Shown: positions 37,761-49,340 of the stretch, one piece after another
Layout: every line of letters starts with the position of its first letter
Position numbering within the stretch: position 1 is the stretch's first letter
The notes under the pieces: model-generated
The model's input: the letters and a program-made list of their open reading frames with translations, nothing else
The model's database searches: none
What the model was told of the DNA's origin: nothing
Position numbers and translations under genes: made by a program
Source: Cadophora sp. MPI-SDFR-AT-0126
Lineage: Eukaryota > Ascomycota > Leotiomycetes > Helotiales > Ploettnerulaceae
NCBI GenBank assembly: GCA_020747065.1
Contig: JAGMVK010000004.1
Location: 2,232,001-2,296,000, forward strand
Direction: 5' to 3'
DNA: 64,000 nt

Positions 37761-38172
37761 AGAGGCACCATCTGCAGATCGATGGTTGAATAACATCACC
37801 ACATGGCGAAGCACAAAAGAACGAGTCCATTTCCACTGATCATTATTGGTAAATCCCTTTTCTCCATGTGACTGGAACTGATACGATTAGCTAGTAAGTG
37901 ATTTCTCCTTGAATGAAACATCGATACCTCGGACAAGTCAAATCTCATCAGTCACGACCAATTGTCTTCACTTTGCTAGGACGGTAATTCCACGTATCGA
38001 TATGAATTTGTACGGAGTGCGGAATTCGCTAAAGTATTTACATGAATTTGGACCACAGCCCAACTGGAATCCGCCCTGATACCACATGATAGCATCCTAC
38101 CGAGTCTCTCATAGTTGCCAGAGGCTATCAAAACCATGAATAGCATGCAACTTTCAAAGCTAAATCCACGGC
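37761..38172. other. Convergent intergenic region, Nudix / GH62
   Basis: 3' flanks of the plus-strand Nudix gene and of the minus-strand arabinofuranosidase gene. Nothing coding seen. Confidence 0.6.
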
Positions 38173-39378
38173 TTACACCTGTAGAGTCAAGACCCCAGGA
38201 CGGTATGGAAGTTGATCATAAGTCTGGCTTCCTGGTGTACGTCCCTGATACAAGAACTGCAAATTGCACACATCCACTGTAAAAGTCTGATCATTGTTCG
38301 TCCTCACCAAATCACCATGGGAAATATCATTCGTCCAAGTCGCACCACTATTCGCCTTCCCAGCGAAGGGATTGGACTCCGTCGCAGCATTCGCAGTCCA
38401 GGAACCACCAAGGGAAGTCGCAGTGAAGGAGCGGAAGTAGCGACCGTTGGCACCGATAGCTTCGACGATCATGAGATACTTGTTCTGCCCCTGCAAGGTG
38501 TAGACTTGTACGGCTTCGAAAAGGTTGTTGGTTGTGTCGCTCATGATTATTGTTGATGCGGTACCGAAGTTGCCGGGGAAGTTTCCGATGGGCATGCTGG
38601 CACGATAGATCTTGCCGTTGTCCCCTGCGAAGAACAAGTACATGTTTGTGCTGTCGCCAATGACTGTCTGGTCGATTGCACCGGTGGAGGACCCGTCAAT
38701 CTTTCCGGAGAAGAGAGGCTGCGCTGCTCCCCATCCATTCGCATTGGATGGGTTGGTTGAGGTTCTATATGAGAATGTGGTGGGACCCCATTGGTATGCA
38801 AGAACCCAGATACTCTTGGGTGCGAAGTAGAAGACAGTCGGCGCAACGGTACCGGAGCTCATGGCGTTTTGGCTGGCGGAGGCCATGTTGGACCAATCAC
38901 TGAAGAGGCCGAACGCCATGGAGCCGTAGGAAGTTCCTGTGTCGTGGGTTGTGGCATAGACGAGATGTTGACCGTTGTAGAAAGTGGTTGAGAAGTCCTT
39001 GAGAGACACCCATCCTGATTTGGGTTGAGCAAGTGCACCAGTCGACGTCCACTTGTAGGTTGTGGGAAGCGCGCAGACACGAGCACTTGTGGCTGCAGCT
39101 TTCGTGGTGACCAATGTTGTTGTGACCGCCGCTTTTGTTGTGGTCGTGATGCCGCCACCTCCAGTACAAGGCAGACATTGAGAGTAGTACTCATTGCTGG
39201 TTGTGCAGCAGGCTCCAGACACGCAAGTAGTTGCTCCTGTCCATCCAATACCTCCGCCTATAATTATCAGCATCATTGCCATGAATTCGACTCATGACTT
39301 ACATTGGGCGTAAAGTGCTCCCTGGGCAGAGACTACTGGTAGAAGTAGCGAAAGAACGACTGCGAGGTTTTGAAACAT
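38173..39378 (-). CDS. Secreted GH62 alpha-L-arabinofuranosidase with CBM1
   Basis: Exons 39378-39303 and 39257-38173 (45-nt intron) encode 386 aa. A signal peptide covers about residues 1-18 ([18 protein letters not shown]). A fungal cellulose-binding module CBM1 follows at about 24-55: QCGGIGWTG, then Cys pairs and [11 protein letters not shown] Thr-rich linker follows (about 60-85). The GH62 catalytic domain starts at [10 protein letters not shown] and includes [50 protein letters not shown] and [10 protein letters not shown]62 enzymes remove arabinose side chains from arabinoxylan; the CBM1 keeps the enzyme on cellulose-rich walls. A TATA-like sequence lies about 80 nt upstream of the start. 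Confidence 0.95.
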
Positions 39379-39458
39379 AGTGACGGAACAGTGCTGGCGA
39401 ATAGAGAGAATTGCAGACTAATGAGACTGTCAAACTACACAGAGACTGACCTCTCTCA

Positions 39459-39469
39459 TATATATAAAT
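39459..39469 (-). promoter_or_regulatory. TATA-like box of the GH62 gene
   Basis: ATTTATATATA on the minus strand, about 80 nt upstream of the GH62 start codon, at a distance typical of inducible fungal secreted-enzyme genes. Assigned by position and composition only. Confidence 0.5.
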
Positions 39470-41715
39470 TTTGGTCCATAGTATATTCTTCCCGACTTTT
39501 CCAGGTTCAATCAACTCACAACGACTAGAACATGCCTGGATCTGCAATTTCCCGCTCACAGTACTAGGGATCATCTGCCCACACTCGCAAGCACTCAAGG
39601 GTTGAAGACTAACCGGGACAGAGGATATATCTCATGAGCCAATTGTAATTCAGGGGAACTCTCATCCAGGGTCTACCCCGCACCCCGAGCAAAGAAATGG
39701 AGCCAGATTGAGCTAGAGGTTCTGAAACAAACACAAAGAGTGGTGGAAACGAGGAAAAGTAAGACGTCATGCTTAAAGGATAAAGTAAAGGGAAAAGGAT
39801 GAATGAAGAAAAGAGGGGATTTTTGATCTTGGATTCTGATATGAGCTCAAACCGGGAACGGGCCTCGGTTTGGAGAAGAAGAACGAAACATAACCTGGTG
39901 ACTGCTGTTTGTCGTGCCGTGACTCCTTAAAATTCTCGCTTGTGCCTGAGTTTCCTCGCTTCAGCTGCAACCCTCCCCTCTCCCCACACTGTTTCACGAT
40001 TGGCGCGCATCGAATACCTTGCCCATCCGATATTAATATCAAGCACCTATAAACACGACGGCAGCTCGTCTCCGGACTCTGCGAGCCCCCGGAGCGAGAG
40101 AGTCCACAATGGGAAGGATCTCAGGTTGCCACTGCAATTTACGGCAGATGGGTCCCTTCAACAGGAAACAACCTTAATTCTACGAGCCTAGGCCATACAG
40201 AGGGCGCGGAATACGTGGTTGATGGGATTCTCGCGATGGAATTTAGATGTATGAAGAAATTTTCTTGTTTCTGGTTTATGATCTGTTGGGGATTGCTTGT
40301 AAACAGACAATTGGTGAAGTAATGAACGAAGAATAAGCGAGGGATTGCTGGGATATGTAAATGCTTCGTCGTCCTATCTTCGTACTCAAGCTTTTCACGA
40401 CTGTAGGAAATTGAGGCTTGGTTGTCAAAGATAAATTCTCACTTTGTTAATGGAGATTTAGCTGTGTATTAGTCACGCAGAAATCCCTTTCGTTGATTCC
40501 GTCGGTCCCTCCTGCCGAGCCCCGCTTCGTAGCGTTACATCGAGGCTTTCTGAAGTCAGCAGCGCCTTTGCAGCACGGTGGCAGAGGCAGCATATCGAAT
40601 GCCAAGTTCGATCTTCAAGCCGGTTCCAATCTTAAGAGGATCTTGGATAATCACGATGGTATATTGGTCTTTGGATCTCCCAGAGTTGTGAATCCTGTCT
40701 TGTTTAATATGGCCAAAGGTCTGTTGGTGAATGCCTGGCGACTATCTGTAGTGGAGTCCTTGGGCGTTTGTTTTCTCAGGTGAAAAGGCGTGGAACTACA
40801 CCAGCCTTAAAAGGCGCAGGAATGGCAACAGTTGTATACCTCGAGGTTTTGATTTGGGGAGGGGAACTGCATAGCTGGAAGCCAATTCGTCAAGATATCG
40901 TGGCCCAAGATCTGAGCATCGTTCAAGACGTCAAATTCGCACTGAAAGGCACTTTGGACCTGATATTACAACTGACCCGTATCGGCGACTTCCTTACGCA
41001 AACTCAACATAATGTACTCGAAGTCCATATGCCGCAAGGAAAGTAGAAGTTGGACAAAGAAAACTGCATGCTGACTGGAATGCCAAGGCTGACATACAGC
41101 AGCAGCCCTTTCGAATACCCGTCATTGGCCGATCTATGTCCCTGAGCCGTGGAGTTCCTGAAATTCAGTGAAAATTTCCCGTTTTAAAAGCTTGTTGAAG
41201 AGTATATTTCAGTTTGTGACTCAATCACTCGGTCATCATGTTGACATTTGGGGTTGAGAAGGGCGTCTCACTACCCAAGCAGCACGGTGTGAGTCAGTAA
41301 AGGTGGTAGTATCATTACTTGTAAATTGCGTTGAACTGTCACCGCTAATTCAAGAAGGAGTATTCCAAGACAGAGTATTTAGATAGCAGACTCAATACAG
41401 ATGCGATTTCCATTCATATAAATTTATCTTCGCCTCTCGGTTAATCTGATATACCTGCTTTCTCTTTGTTGAAGCGCCTTGGACACTCCAATCTTCTCAG
41501 TTCAACAGGCGACATTGCTCTTTCGTCGATTACATTCGACGTTAGTACCACTTAAAGAGATACTTATAAAGTCAGAGTCTCGTTCTGTCCTTGAACAATC
41601 CCTTGTCTGCAACACCAACACCGAGCTTCGAAAACGTCTTCGATATTAGCAAGTTTCATCCTCTCAACATAAAAGGCATTAAAAGAAACATCTTTCAAAA
41701 AAGTAACATTCAAAC
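39470..41715. other. Large intergenic region between GH62 and the gene cluster
   Basis: The left few hundred bases are the GH62 upstream region. Plus-strand frames at 40493-40783 and 40768-41046 have no motifs and do not join. I see no transposon termini. The right end is the upstream region of the LOG-family gene. Confidence 0.5.
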
Positions 41716-42576
41716 ATGGTTCAAGCAACAGTATGCGTATTGTAAGTTCAAGAATCCATCTTTCGAAACTCAACAATTGACGTGTTTGTAGCTGCGGCTC
41801 CTCACCCGGGAAGGCGCCAGCCCATCTGAAAGCTGCGAATGCACTCGCTAATTACTTCCACGAGCACAATATCGGCCTGGTCTATGGTGGAGGAACGTCA
41901 GGGTTGATGGGTGAACTGGCTCGTACCCTGGTCTCGCTTTCAGGACCTACTTCTGTCCAGGGTATCATTCCAGGTGAGCATACCCCGCCATTCCTTAAGT
42001 CCTGAGTTTGGGTGACTGGAGAGACATCAAAAAGAGACAGCGTGATCCGACATGAAACTTCAATGTCTTCTCTATGTTGGGCAACATCAAGGTCATCCTT
42101 CACTAACACGATCATCAGCTCCGTTGATGCAACAAGAACAGCGTACAAACAGGACAGTCACCACAACTTACGAAGATCGTGAAATTGCGATCCCAGATGA
42201 GAATGTCTTTTGGAAAACCATGATTGTCAAGGACATGCATACGAGAAAGCAAGAGATGGCCAAGCGAGTAAAGGAAGGCGGACCCGGAAGCGGTTTTATT
42301 GCTCTCTCTGGTGGATACGGAACGCTCGAGGAGTTGATGGAAATGATCACTTGGAACCAACTAGGCATTCACGACAAGCCTGTTGTGATTTTCAATGTCG
42401 ATGGGTACTTTGATGGGATTCTCACGTGGATCAAAGGTGCTGTTGAGTCTGGCTTTGTGAATGCTAGCCAAGCCAACATCGCTATCGAAGCGAAGACTGC
42501 CGAGGAGTGTGGGTTGGCTCTGAAGAATTATCTGGTCAGCGATGGGAGGTTGGATTTGTCATGGACATCCAATTAG
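41716..42576 (+). CDS. LOG-family (TIGR00730) nucleotide 5'-monophosphate phosphoribohydrolase
   Basis: Exons 41716-41741, 41792-41973 and 42119-42576 encode 221 aa. Family motifs: the start VCVFCGSSPG joined across the first intron, VYGGGTSGLMG, and the active-site loop ALSGGYGTLEELMEMITWNQLG. This loop is the LOG signature with Ser in place of the usual first Pro. Members labelled 'lysine decarboxylase-like' are mostly cytokinin-type N-glycosidic hydrolases that release a base from its riboside monophosphate; fungal homologues are linked to cytokinin production, but the substrate here is unknown. The upstream neighbour is far off; downstream it is 422 nt from the FAD monooxygenase, same strand, so it may or may not belong to the cluster. 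Confidence 0.9.
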
Positions 42577-42998
42577 GAGCCGAGCGACATTGAGCCTGGA
42601 GTGGACAGGCGCATGTGAAGTTCCGGAGAGGGGGTGGGTGCTACATGTGGGGTGGGGCCGGCCACCAACAGAGTGTTGGTCACACTCTCACCAGAGTATA
42701 TTCTCCCCTCACTACAGTTGTAATAATAAGATCAAACTCAGATTTTCACACATGTCCGGCCCCTCTCCTTACTTCCCCGGACTTCGGAGTTTTGACTTTC
42801 CATCGCCGTGTTTAACTTTCCTCGGATTGCATCTTCATCGCTCGTTTTTTGGTTGTGGGTTAGTAAACATTAAGCTTAACTAGCTTGACTTCTATCCCCC
42901 CATCATCTACAGGAAATCTTGAAGACACACCGCAGCAGAAAAGAAGCATTGGTGCCAAAACTTCTCATTTCATCCAATTACTTGTATATCTACCAAGC
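42577..42998. promoter_or_regulatory. Upstream region of the FAD monooxygenase gene
   Basis: Holds the LOG-gene 3' flank and the monooxygenase promoter. The CTCCACTTTCC element shared by other cluster promoters was not found here; only short partial matches occur. Confidence 0.45.
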
Positions 42999-45135
42999 AT
43001 GAACGGAACACATGTGAAATCCACCAACGGCAGCGTGGACGAGGACAGGCCATTAAAGGTTTTGGTTGCTGGGGGAGGTATTGGAGGTCTTTCAGCTGCC
43101 ATCTTTTTGCGGCACGCTGGACATACGGTTGAGGTGCGCTATATGTTGTTGATTTGATTCAAGTATCTGTACTAACTGCTCACAGATATTTGAATCCAGC
43201 GGATTTTCCTCAGAAACCGGCGCGGCTATTCACATTCCTAGCAATGTCAATGGATTACTGCGAAGAATGGGCTTGATCCCAGAGAACCACGGAGCAAATC
43301 AATGCGAGTGGGTCTCCGAATACCGACCAAATGGCGAGCAAGTTTTTTTGAAGGACGTCCGCATGCTTTCCAAAGGTTTCCCATATCCCTGGCAGTTGAT
43401 CCATCGAGTCGACCTGCATAATGCTCTGAAAGTCATTGCTACCTCCTCCGAAGGAAAGGGAACCCCGGCAATTCTTCATCTGAGAAGTCGGGTCGCCAAG
43501 GTTGACGTGGCGAGCACAACTCTGACATTAGAAGATGGGACATCACACTCTGGAGACCTCATCATTGGAGCAGACGGTGTGCACTCCAAAATTCGAGGCG
43601 CATTGATCAAGGGCTTGGCACCACCGGAGCCATCAGGATCGAGTGCTTTCAGATTCCTCATTCCGATCGAAACAATCCGATCCGACCCAAAAACCGCACA
43701 TTTTGCTGAGCGCACTGGAGAACTGCGACTTTTGTATGGCGAGGACCGAAGAATCGTGGTCTATCCCTGCAAGCAAAATACACAGCTCAATTTTGTTGCC
43801 TTGCATCCAGATGAAGAATCTGAGGCTAGTGCAGAGGAATGGGATCAATCTGCTTCTAAGGAGCTGATGCTGCACTGTTACAGATCATACCCAGAAGACG
43901 TCAAGGCACTTCTCGCTAAAGCAGCACCTGAAGGCATCAACCTCTGGAAGCTCCTTGATCATGACGAGCTGGGACGAGAGAACTGGGTTCATGGGAACAT
44001 AGCTCTTCTTGGAGATGCAGCGCATGCATTCCTACCTCATCAGGGGCAAGGCGGAGCTCAAGCTATCGAGGATGCCGCTGCATTTGGGGCACTGTTTCCC
44101 TTTGGAACTCGACCTGAGGATATCCCCAAGCGACTTGAATTGTATGTCCAAGCTCGTTACGATCGAGCAACACTGGTGCAAGACGTCACTCGCCAATCAG
44201 CCTTTAAGACTTCTCGCGGAAAGCATGGCGGAAAAGTCATGGACCCGATGCAGTTCACGGAACTGAACTTCAACCATGATGCGTTTGACAATGCACATGG
44301 GATCTTGCTGAGGGAGATGAGAAAAGCTGCTTCGTATCAACGAATGCCACTTTCGTTCGGCCCAACCCCAAGTCCGAGGCAGGACTTGAATGGCAGGGCG
44401 AGAACTATGGGCAAACACTCGTACCAAACCAGCTTTATGACCTTTAAAACACTTAAGAGCTACCTCAACACATTACTTCCAAGCAACGAGTTCGTGATCA
44501 GCACTCAAGGGGGTTGGGCAACTGCTACATTTTCCGTTTCCAAGTTGGGAAATCTGGACTGGCTTGGTGGACGAGGGTACTCTTTCTTCGGTCTCTACAT
44601 CCACGATGTTACCCACACCAAAGCGAAAGCAACAGATGAGAATGTGGACGGTAAGGAAACAAAGGGAGATTTTCTGCCTGTACTATTCGAGAATATGGCC
44701 GATCCTATCATCACAGGACGCGAAGAAATCCACTTCCCTAAAGTTTTCGCCACTTTAGACGAGCAGACCTCTGCCTCATCATACAAACTCAGCGCTGGCT
44801 GGGAAGGACAGGAATTCTGCCAACTCAGTCTTGATGGTTTGGCGGAATCGGCTGACGGCCAGTCAGTCTTACAGACTCCTGTGTTAACTTGCACTTCGAG
44901 CTTGTCAAATGATGAGAAGGGAACGGTCGAGACGCTGAGCTGTTTCTCGAGCCCTGCTCTCCCTTCACAGGAGGGTGAAAAGAGATGGAAAGCAGAGACG
45001 GCGAGCATTAAGTTCACGGATCTGGAGGGGAAGGAATTGGAACGTGCTTTCCCTACGCTTGCGAATATTGTGAAGGGACTAAGGGGAATCAAGGTTGTGG
45101 AGGTTTTGAACGCGGGGATTCAAGCATCAGATTAG
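42999..45135 (+). CDS. FAD-dependent monooxygenase fused to an acetoacetate-decarboxylase-like domain
   Basis: Exons 42999-43133 and 43186-45135 (52-nt intron with TACTAAC-like branch site) encode 694 aa. Residues about 20-420 form a class A flavoprotein hydroxylase of the salicylate/3-hydroxybenzoate type: dinucleotide-binding VAGGGIGGLSAA, the DG motif IIGADGVHSKIR (near 173) and the GD motif ALLGDAAHAFLPHQGQGGAQ (near 320). Such proteins normally end soon after; here about 235 further residues follow (about 460-690). I read these as an acetoacetate-decarboxylase-like fold from a run beginning SFMTFKTLKSY, with YSFFGLYIHDV, FLPVLFENMADPIITGREE and FPKVFATL. The usual catalytic Lys of that fold is not obvious. 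Product and substrate unknown; an aromatic or polyketide-like acid is a reasonable guess. Confidence 0.85.
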
Positions 45136-45293
45136 TTATTCAACGAAATTAGATCAGAAAATGACGGATTTGAAATAACGCGAAGATCAAAGATTCATCT
45201 GAAATGTTCGCTTGCTCAATTGATATATATATGGTACTCAGTCATATCAGATACTTAGGTCTTTGTAATTCTTGAAGTCTCGCGCGGTCGTCA

Positions 45294-46606
45294 TCAGCGA
45301 GCAGGTAGCACTTTTCCAACACACTCTCCAAAACCAACACCATCACCACAGCTTGCTGAGATCCGAATGGCATCACCATCTTCCAGAAACTTTCTACTCA
45401 TCCCACCTGCAAGCTCAAAAGTTTGCTCACCACCTTTTGTCATCTCCAACAAGCACCCATGACTAGTTTTCGTCTCCCCGGAAATGGTTCCTGTAGCCAA
45501 GAGATCCCCTGTATTCAGATTACACCCATTGCTCGTCTGATGCGCGAGCAGGTCTCTAAAACTCCAATACATGGTCTTCAATTGGGATTCACAGATCGTA
45601 GTCGCTTGATCCCCATCAAGCAACTCAGCTTTCAGCTCAATGCTGTAAGTGTTGTCTGTTTTGGAATCTGTAAGGTAGGGCGCGACTTTCAATTCTCTTG
45701 CCGGGGCCGGGCATTGAAATGCCTGCAACGCATCAAGTGTGACTACCCAAGGTGAGATGGATGTCGAGAAACTCTTGCCGTTGAGAGGACCCAGGGGCAT
45801 CATTTCTAACCCCTGAATATCGCGAGCTTCGCTTGTCAGTTTGCTCTGTTGTTCGCTTGGGAAAAGGGGGTAGCGAGAACTCACCACTCCAATCATTCAA
45901 CAACACCAGTCCAAAGATATGCTCATCTGTATCGCTCACCGCGATGCTATCTCCAAGCTTACTCGGCTTGCCAACAATGCACCCGACTTCTAGCTCATAA
46001 TCCAGCTGTTCAGTCGGACCATAAACCACCTCTCCCTTCGCATCCCGGAATTGACCTCTCGGTCTCGTAACAGGGGTTCCAGAAACGATGATCGAAGACG
46101 TGCGCCCAGTGTATCCAACAGGAAAGTGCAGGAATCCAGGAGGTAGAAAGCGTTTCTTCATTATTGCTTCGCCGGCATTGAGGACATGCTCTTTCGAGCA
46201 GGAGAAATCTGTGAAATCGCCGATGGAGACGGGTAGGTGCATAGTTACATCTTGGATAGCAGCGGTGCTTCCTGATGGGAGGCCTTTCAAGTTTTTAAGA
46301 AGATCTTGGAGTAGACGTCTGGTTTGTTTCTGGATAGTTTTGGGAAGGGCTGCGAATGTGTTGAGTGTTGACTTTTTTTTGGCGTTAGTGGCGTGCTTTG
46401 GTGATATCAATCCTGCCAACACTTACTTCAGAAAATGCTTGAAGTACTTCAGATGGAAGGCACGAAAGAAGTCCTTGTTTTGCGACCTCGTCGAGAAATA
46501 TCACCGTATCTTCAATTCGTGTCGCAGGCGCAGGGGCTGGATGGGTCGCGCTGCTCGTGATGCCGTACGGGATATTCGCAAGTGAGAAGTGGGAGGCAAA
46601 CATCAT
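45294..46606 (-). CDS. Fumarylacetoacetase-family hydrolase
   Basis: Exons 46606-46427, 46371-45885 and 45826-45294 encode 399 aa, near the length of true fumarylacetoacetases (about 420). The N-terminal small domain begins ASHFSLANIPYGI. The catalytic barrel has MHLPVSIGDFTDF, EHVLNAGEA, LPPGFLHFPVGYTGRTSSI, LDYELEVGCIVG, FGLVLLNDWSARDIQ, PLGPLNGKSF and SPWVVTLDAL, including the metal-ligand Asp and Glu positions of the family. It hydrolyses a carbon-carbon bond in fumarylacetoacetate or a related acylpyruvate; in tyrosine breakdown this is the last step. No homogentisate dioxygenase or maleylacetoacetate isomerase lies in the window, so a paralogue with another substrate is possible. Convergent with the monooxygenase, divergent from the S15 hydrolase. 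Confidence 0.93.
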
Positions 46607-46746
46607 GAACAACGATTTTCGAGGACTATCGTAGTGTTCCAATTGTTACTTTGAATTTCTATCTTTCCTCGAGGCCTCTACAATAATGTTGCAGGACGAT
46701 TTCATGACCCCAGATTTCCAATGCTGAAGCCCCGCCATTTGCTCCG

Positions 46747-46759
46747 CCTCCACTTTCCG
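46747..46759. promoter_or_regulatory. Cluster promoter element, copy 1
   Basis: CCTCCACTTTCCG, 141 nt upstream of the fumarylacetoacetase ATG and 253 nt upstream of the S15 hydrolase ATG. Identical over 13 nt to the copy at 50115. A role in regulation is inferred from its recurrence. Confidence 0.5.
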
Positions 46760-46840
46760 AACAGAAGGTCCTGGTCGGCCCTTCAAGTTTCGTCTCTCCG
46801 AGGCGGCAAGCATGCTCCCACTCAGATTCCTGGTGGGGGA

Positions 46841-46849
46841 GGGGTAATT
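46841..46849. promoter_or_regulatory. Second shared promoter element, copy 1
   Basis: GGGGTAATT, also at 50095-50103 upstream of the cupin gene. Nine bases is short and could match by chance, but both copies are near CCTCCACTTTCCG. Confidence 0.35.
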
Positions 46850-47011
46850 CGGCCTTCGAGGAAGCGCCGAGTGCGTTTCCTATGTCCGCGTCTGTCATGT
46901 CATAGACACATAGCTCTATCTTGTATGTTAAATCTCAAATCAGCACAAAGGCAACTGAGATTCAGCCTTAGCATCTCACAATCTCCGACTTCCAAGACCA
47001 CCACCAGCATT

Positions 47012-49045
47012 ATGACTACCAACCAGATTCGAGACCTTCACGAGGTCACCGAGGACAAAGAGAACGGCCTCATCTTCGAAAAGAACGTTTCCGTACCTCT
47101 CAAAGCAAGCAATCTCCCAGTTCGATGCAATGTCTACAGACCGATCGCTCCAGCCGATGCCAAATTTCCTGTCCTGATCACTTACGGACCTTATGGAAAG
47201 GACATACCATATGACAAGTAAGCTCACCTTTTTTGCCTTTTCCCACTTCCAAAGGTTGGACTCGGTGCTGACAGAACCAGTTTCTTCGCCAAGTCATTCA
47301 GCGAAGTCAACCCCGAACACAAGAGTAAATACAGTGCCTGGGAAACTCCAGACCCGGTATTCTGGACTTCGAAAGGATATGTCGTCGTTAGAGCTGATGA
47401 GAGGGGACTTGGACAGTCTCCTGGACTTCTCGATACCATGTCGCGAGGAACTAGCGAGTGTTTTTTCGATGTTGTTGAGTGGGCTGCGGATCAACCTTGG
47501 TCATCTGGAAAGGTTGGATTGCTTGGTATTAGTTATTATGCTGGTGAGCATCTTGAAATTTTTTCAGACCTCGCATTCTTCTGATCGTTCTGACAAATTC
47601 TTCAGGAAGTCAATGGCGAGTAGCAGCTCGAAGGCCCAAAGGTCTCGCAGCTATTATCCCGTGGGAAGGAATGACAGACTACTACCGAGACCGCTGTCGG
47701 CATGGGGGTATCTTCTCCAATAGCTTCATTAAGTTCTGGTGGAATCGACAAGTCATCACCAACCAGTACGGGAGACCTGGACGTGCTGCTTCAAAGTGGG
47801 GAGAAGATACCATTGAAGGAGATCTTCCCGATGATGTCTTGGCGCAGAACCGAAATGATCAGAACACCGACAATGAGAAGAATCGATTCTTGGACGATGA
47901 GTATTATGCTTCGAAGGAGTTCGATTTGGAGGATATCGAGGTCCCTGTTCTGTCGGTAGCAAATTGGGGTGGGATTTTGCTGCATTTGAGAGGTACTTCC
48001 ATGTCTTCACTTGAAATGGGGACGTCTGCTAACCACATCTTCAGGAAACGTCAACGGCTATGCCTGGGCAGGATCCAAACTGAAATATCTCCGCTTTATC
48101 ACCGGCCGACACGATCTTCCCTTCTACTACAAAGAAGAAGTCGAAGTCCAACAAAGTTTCCTCGATGCGTTTCTCAAGGACAGCGATCGCGTTGGATGGT
48201 CAATCCCTGGTAAAGTCAGTCCAGTCAGTGTGATCCTTCGGAAAGGAGATGTTGGCTTCAATAATCCTGAAGCCGAGAAGAAGTACGTTCGGAGAGAAGA
48301 GTCTGCTTGGCCAATACCAGGGACAAAGTACACGAAGTTCCACCTCACACCCGAGAATGCGCTTCAGACTAGTCCTCCTGCGATGAATACCTCGAAAGTT
48401 CTCTCGTACGAAGCTCTCGGTTCTCTCGAAAAGCCACAAGCAATACAATTCACATCCGCCCCTTTCGAACAAGACACCGAGATCACCGGCCACATCACCG
48501 CCCATCTCAACGTTTCCATGACCCCCGACTCGCTCGCTACATCTCCGGAGAAGGAAATCGATCTCTTCCTTACACTCCGCTACATTTCGCCATCCGGGAA
48601 GGAAGTCTTCTACACAGGGACAGCAGGCGACCCTGTTCCCTTGACCAAAGGCTGGCTTCGTGTCTCTCTCCGCAAAGTCGCGAGCGAACATCCGAGAAGC
48701 TCGCCGTATCAGCCGTACCGTGAATATCGCTCAACGGATGTCCAAGAAGTAAACCCGGATACGGTGTATGCTGTGGATGTCGAGATCTGGCCTACTAATG
48801 TGGTGGCCGAGAAAGGTGGTCGGATTGTCTTGGAAGTTAGCTCGGGGGATACGCAGGGAAGTGGCATTTTCACGCATACGAGTGAGATCGATAGGTACGT
48901 TGAAATTATCTGGTTTTGTGGTGTTTTGGAAGGTACTGACAGACATGTGCTTAGACCGAAGGAGAAGTTCTCAGGGAAGAATCATGTTCATTTTGGAGAG
49001 GGATTGGAGAATTATGTTACGCTGCCGATTGTTCCTGCAAGATAG
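47012..49045 (+). CDS. S15/CocE-type alpha/beta hydrolase (X-Pro dipeptidyl-peptidase family)
   Basis: Exons 47012-47217, 47281-47543, 47606-47992, 48045-48894 and 48955-49045 encode 598 aa. Alpha/beta-hydrolase part: PVLITYGPYGKD, ADERGLGQSPG, the nucleophile elbow GISYYAG joined across intron 2, then SQWRVA and the Asp/His regions VANWGG and TGRHDLPFYY. The C-terminal jelly-roll beta domain (about 360-590) is the one seen in cocaine esterase and X-Pro dipeptidyl-peptidases: ITGHITAHLNVS, EIDLFLTLRYISPSGKEV, GWLRVSLRK and NHVHFGE. Fungal members act on esters or amides of small molecules; substrate unknown. Two ambiguities: the acceptor of exon 2 may lie 6 nt earlier (47275), and intron 4 (60 nt) has no stop and keeps frame if retained. 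Confidence 0.9.
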
Positions 49046-49340
49046 AAAGAATAGAATGGATCGTACTTGGTGTATGTTGCATCAAAACTAAATGTTTTTA
49101 TGTGATTTTGGTTACGTATGTGGAGAAATTATGGAAAGATGAGCAGCTGACAAGTTTGCAAGATTTGATCTTCGAGAAGATGCTCACTTTCCATCTCATT
49201 ACACATCACTGAATCTCATTGAATTCAGAATCCATTTGGACGGGCACCAGCAGAGTCAGATCATTTCATAGGTTTCAAATCAGTCCAAGAAATTTCATAA
49301 ATGCTTGTTGTCAACCATCTAGTTTACTCCTCGTGCCCAT

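Larger units (their letters stand above)
46607..47011. promoter_or_regulatory. Divergent promoter, fumarylacetoacetase / S15 hydrolase
   Basis: A 405-nt stretch between two start codons that face away from each other, so both genes are probably controlled together. It contains CCTCCACTTTCCG (46747-46759) and GGGGTAATT (46841-46849), both found again upstream of the cupin gene. Confidence 0.65.

Noticed and set aside
40493..41046. Two overlapping plus-strand frames in the intergenic region before the cluster
   Set aside because: They do not join by any good splice pair and resemble no family I know.
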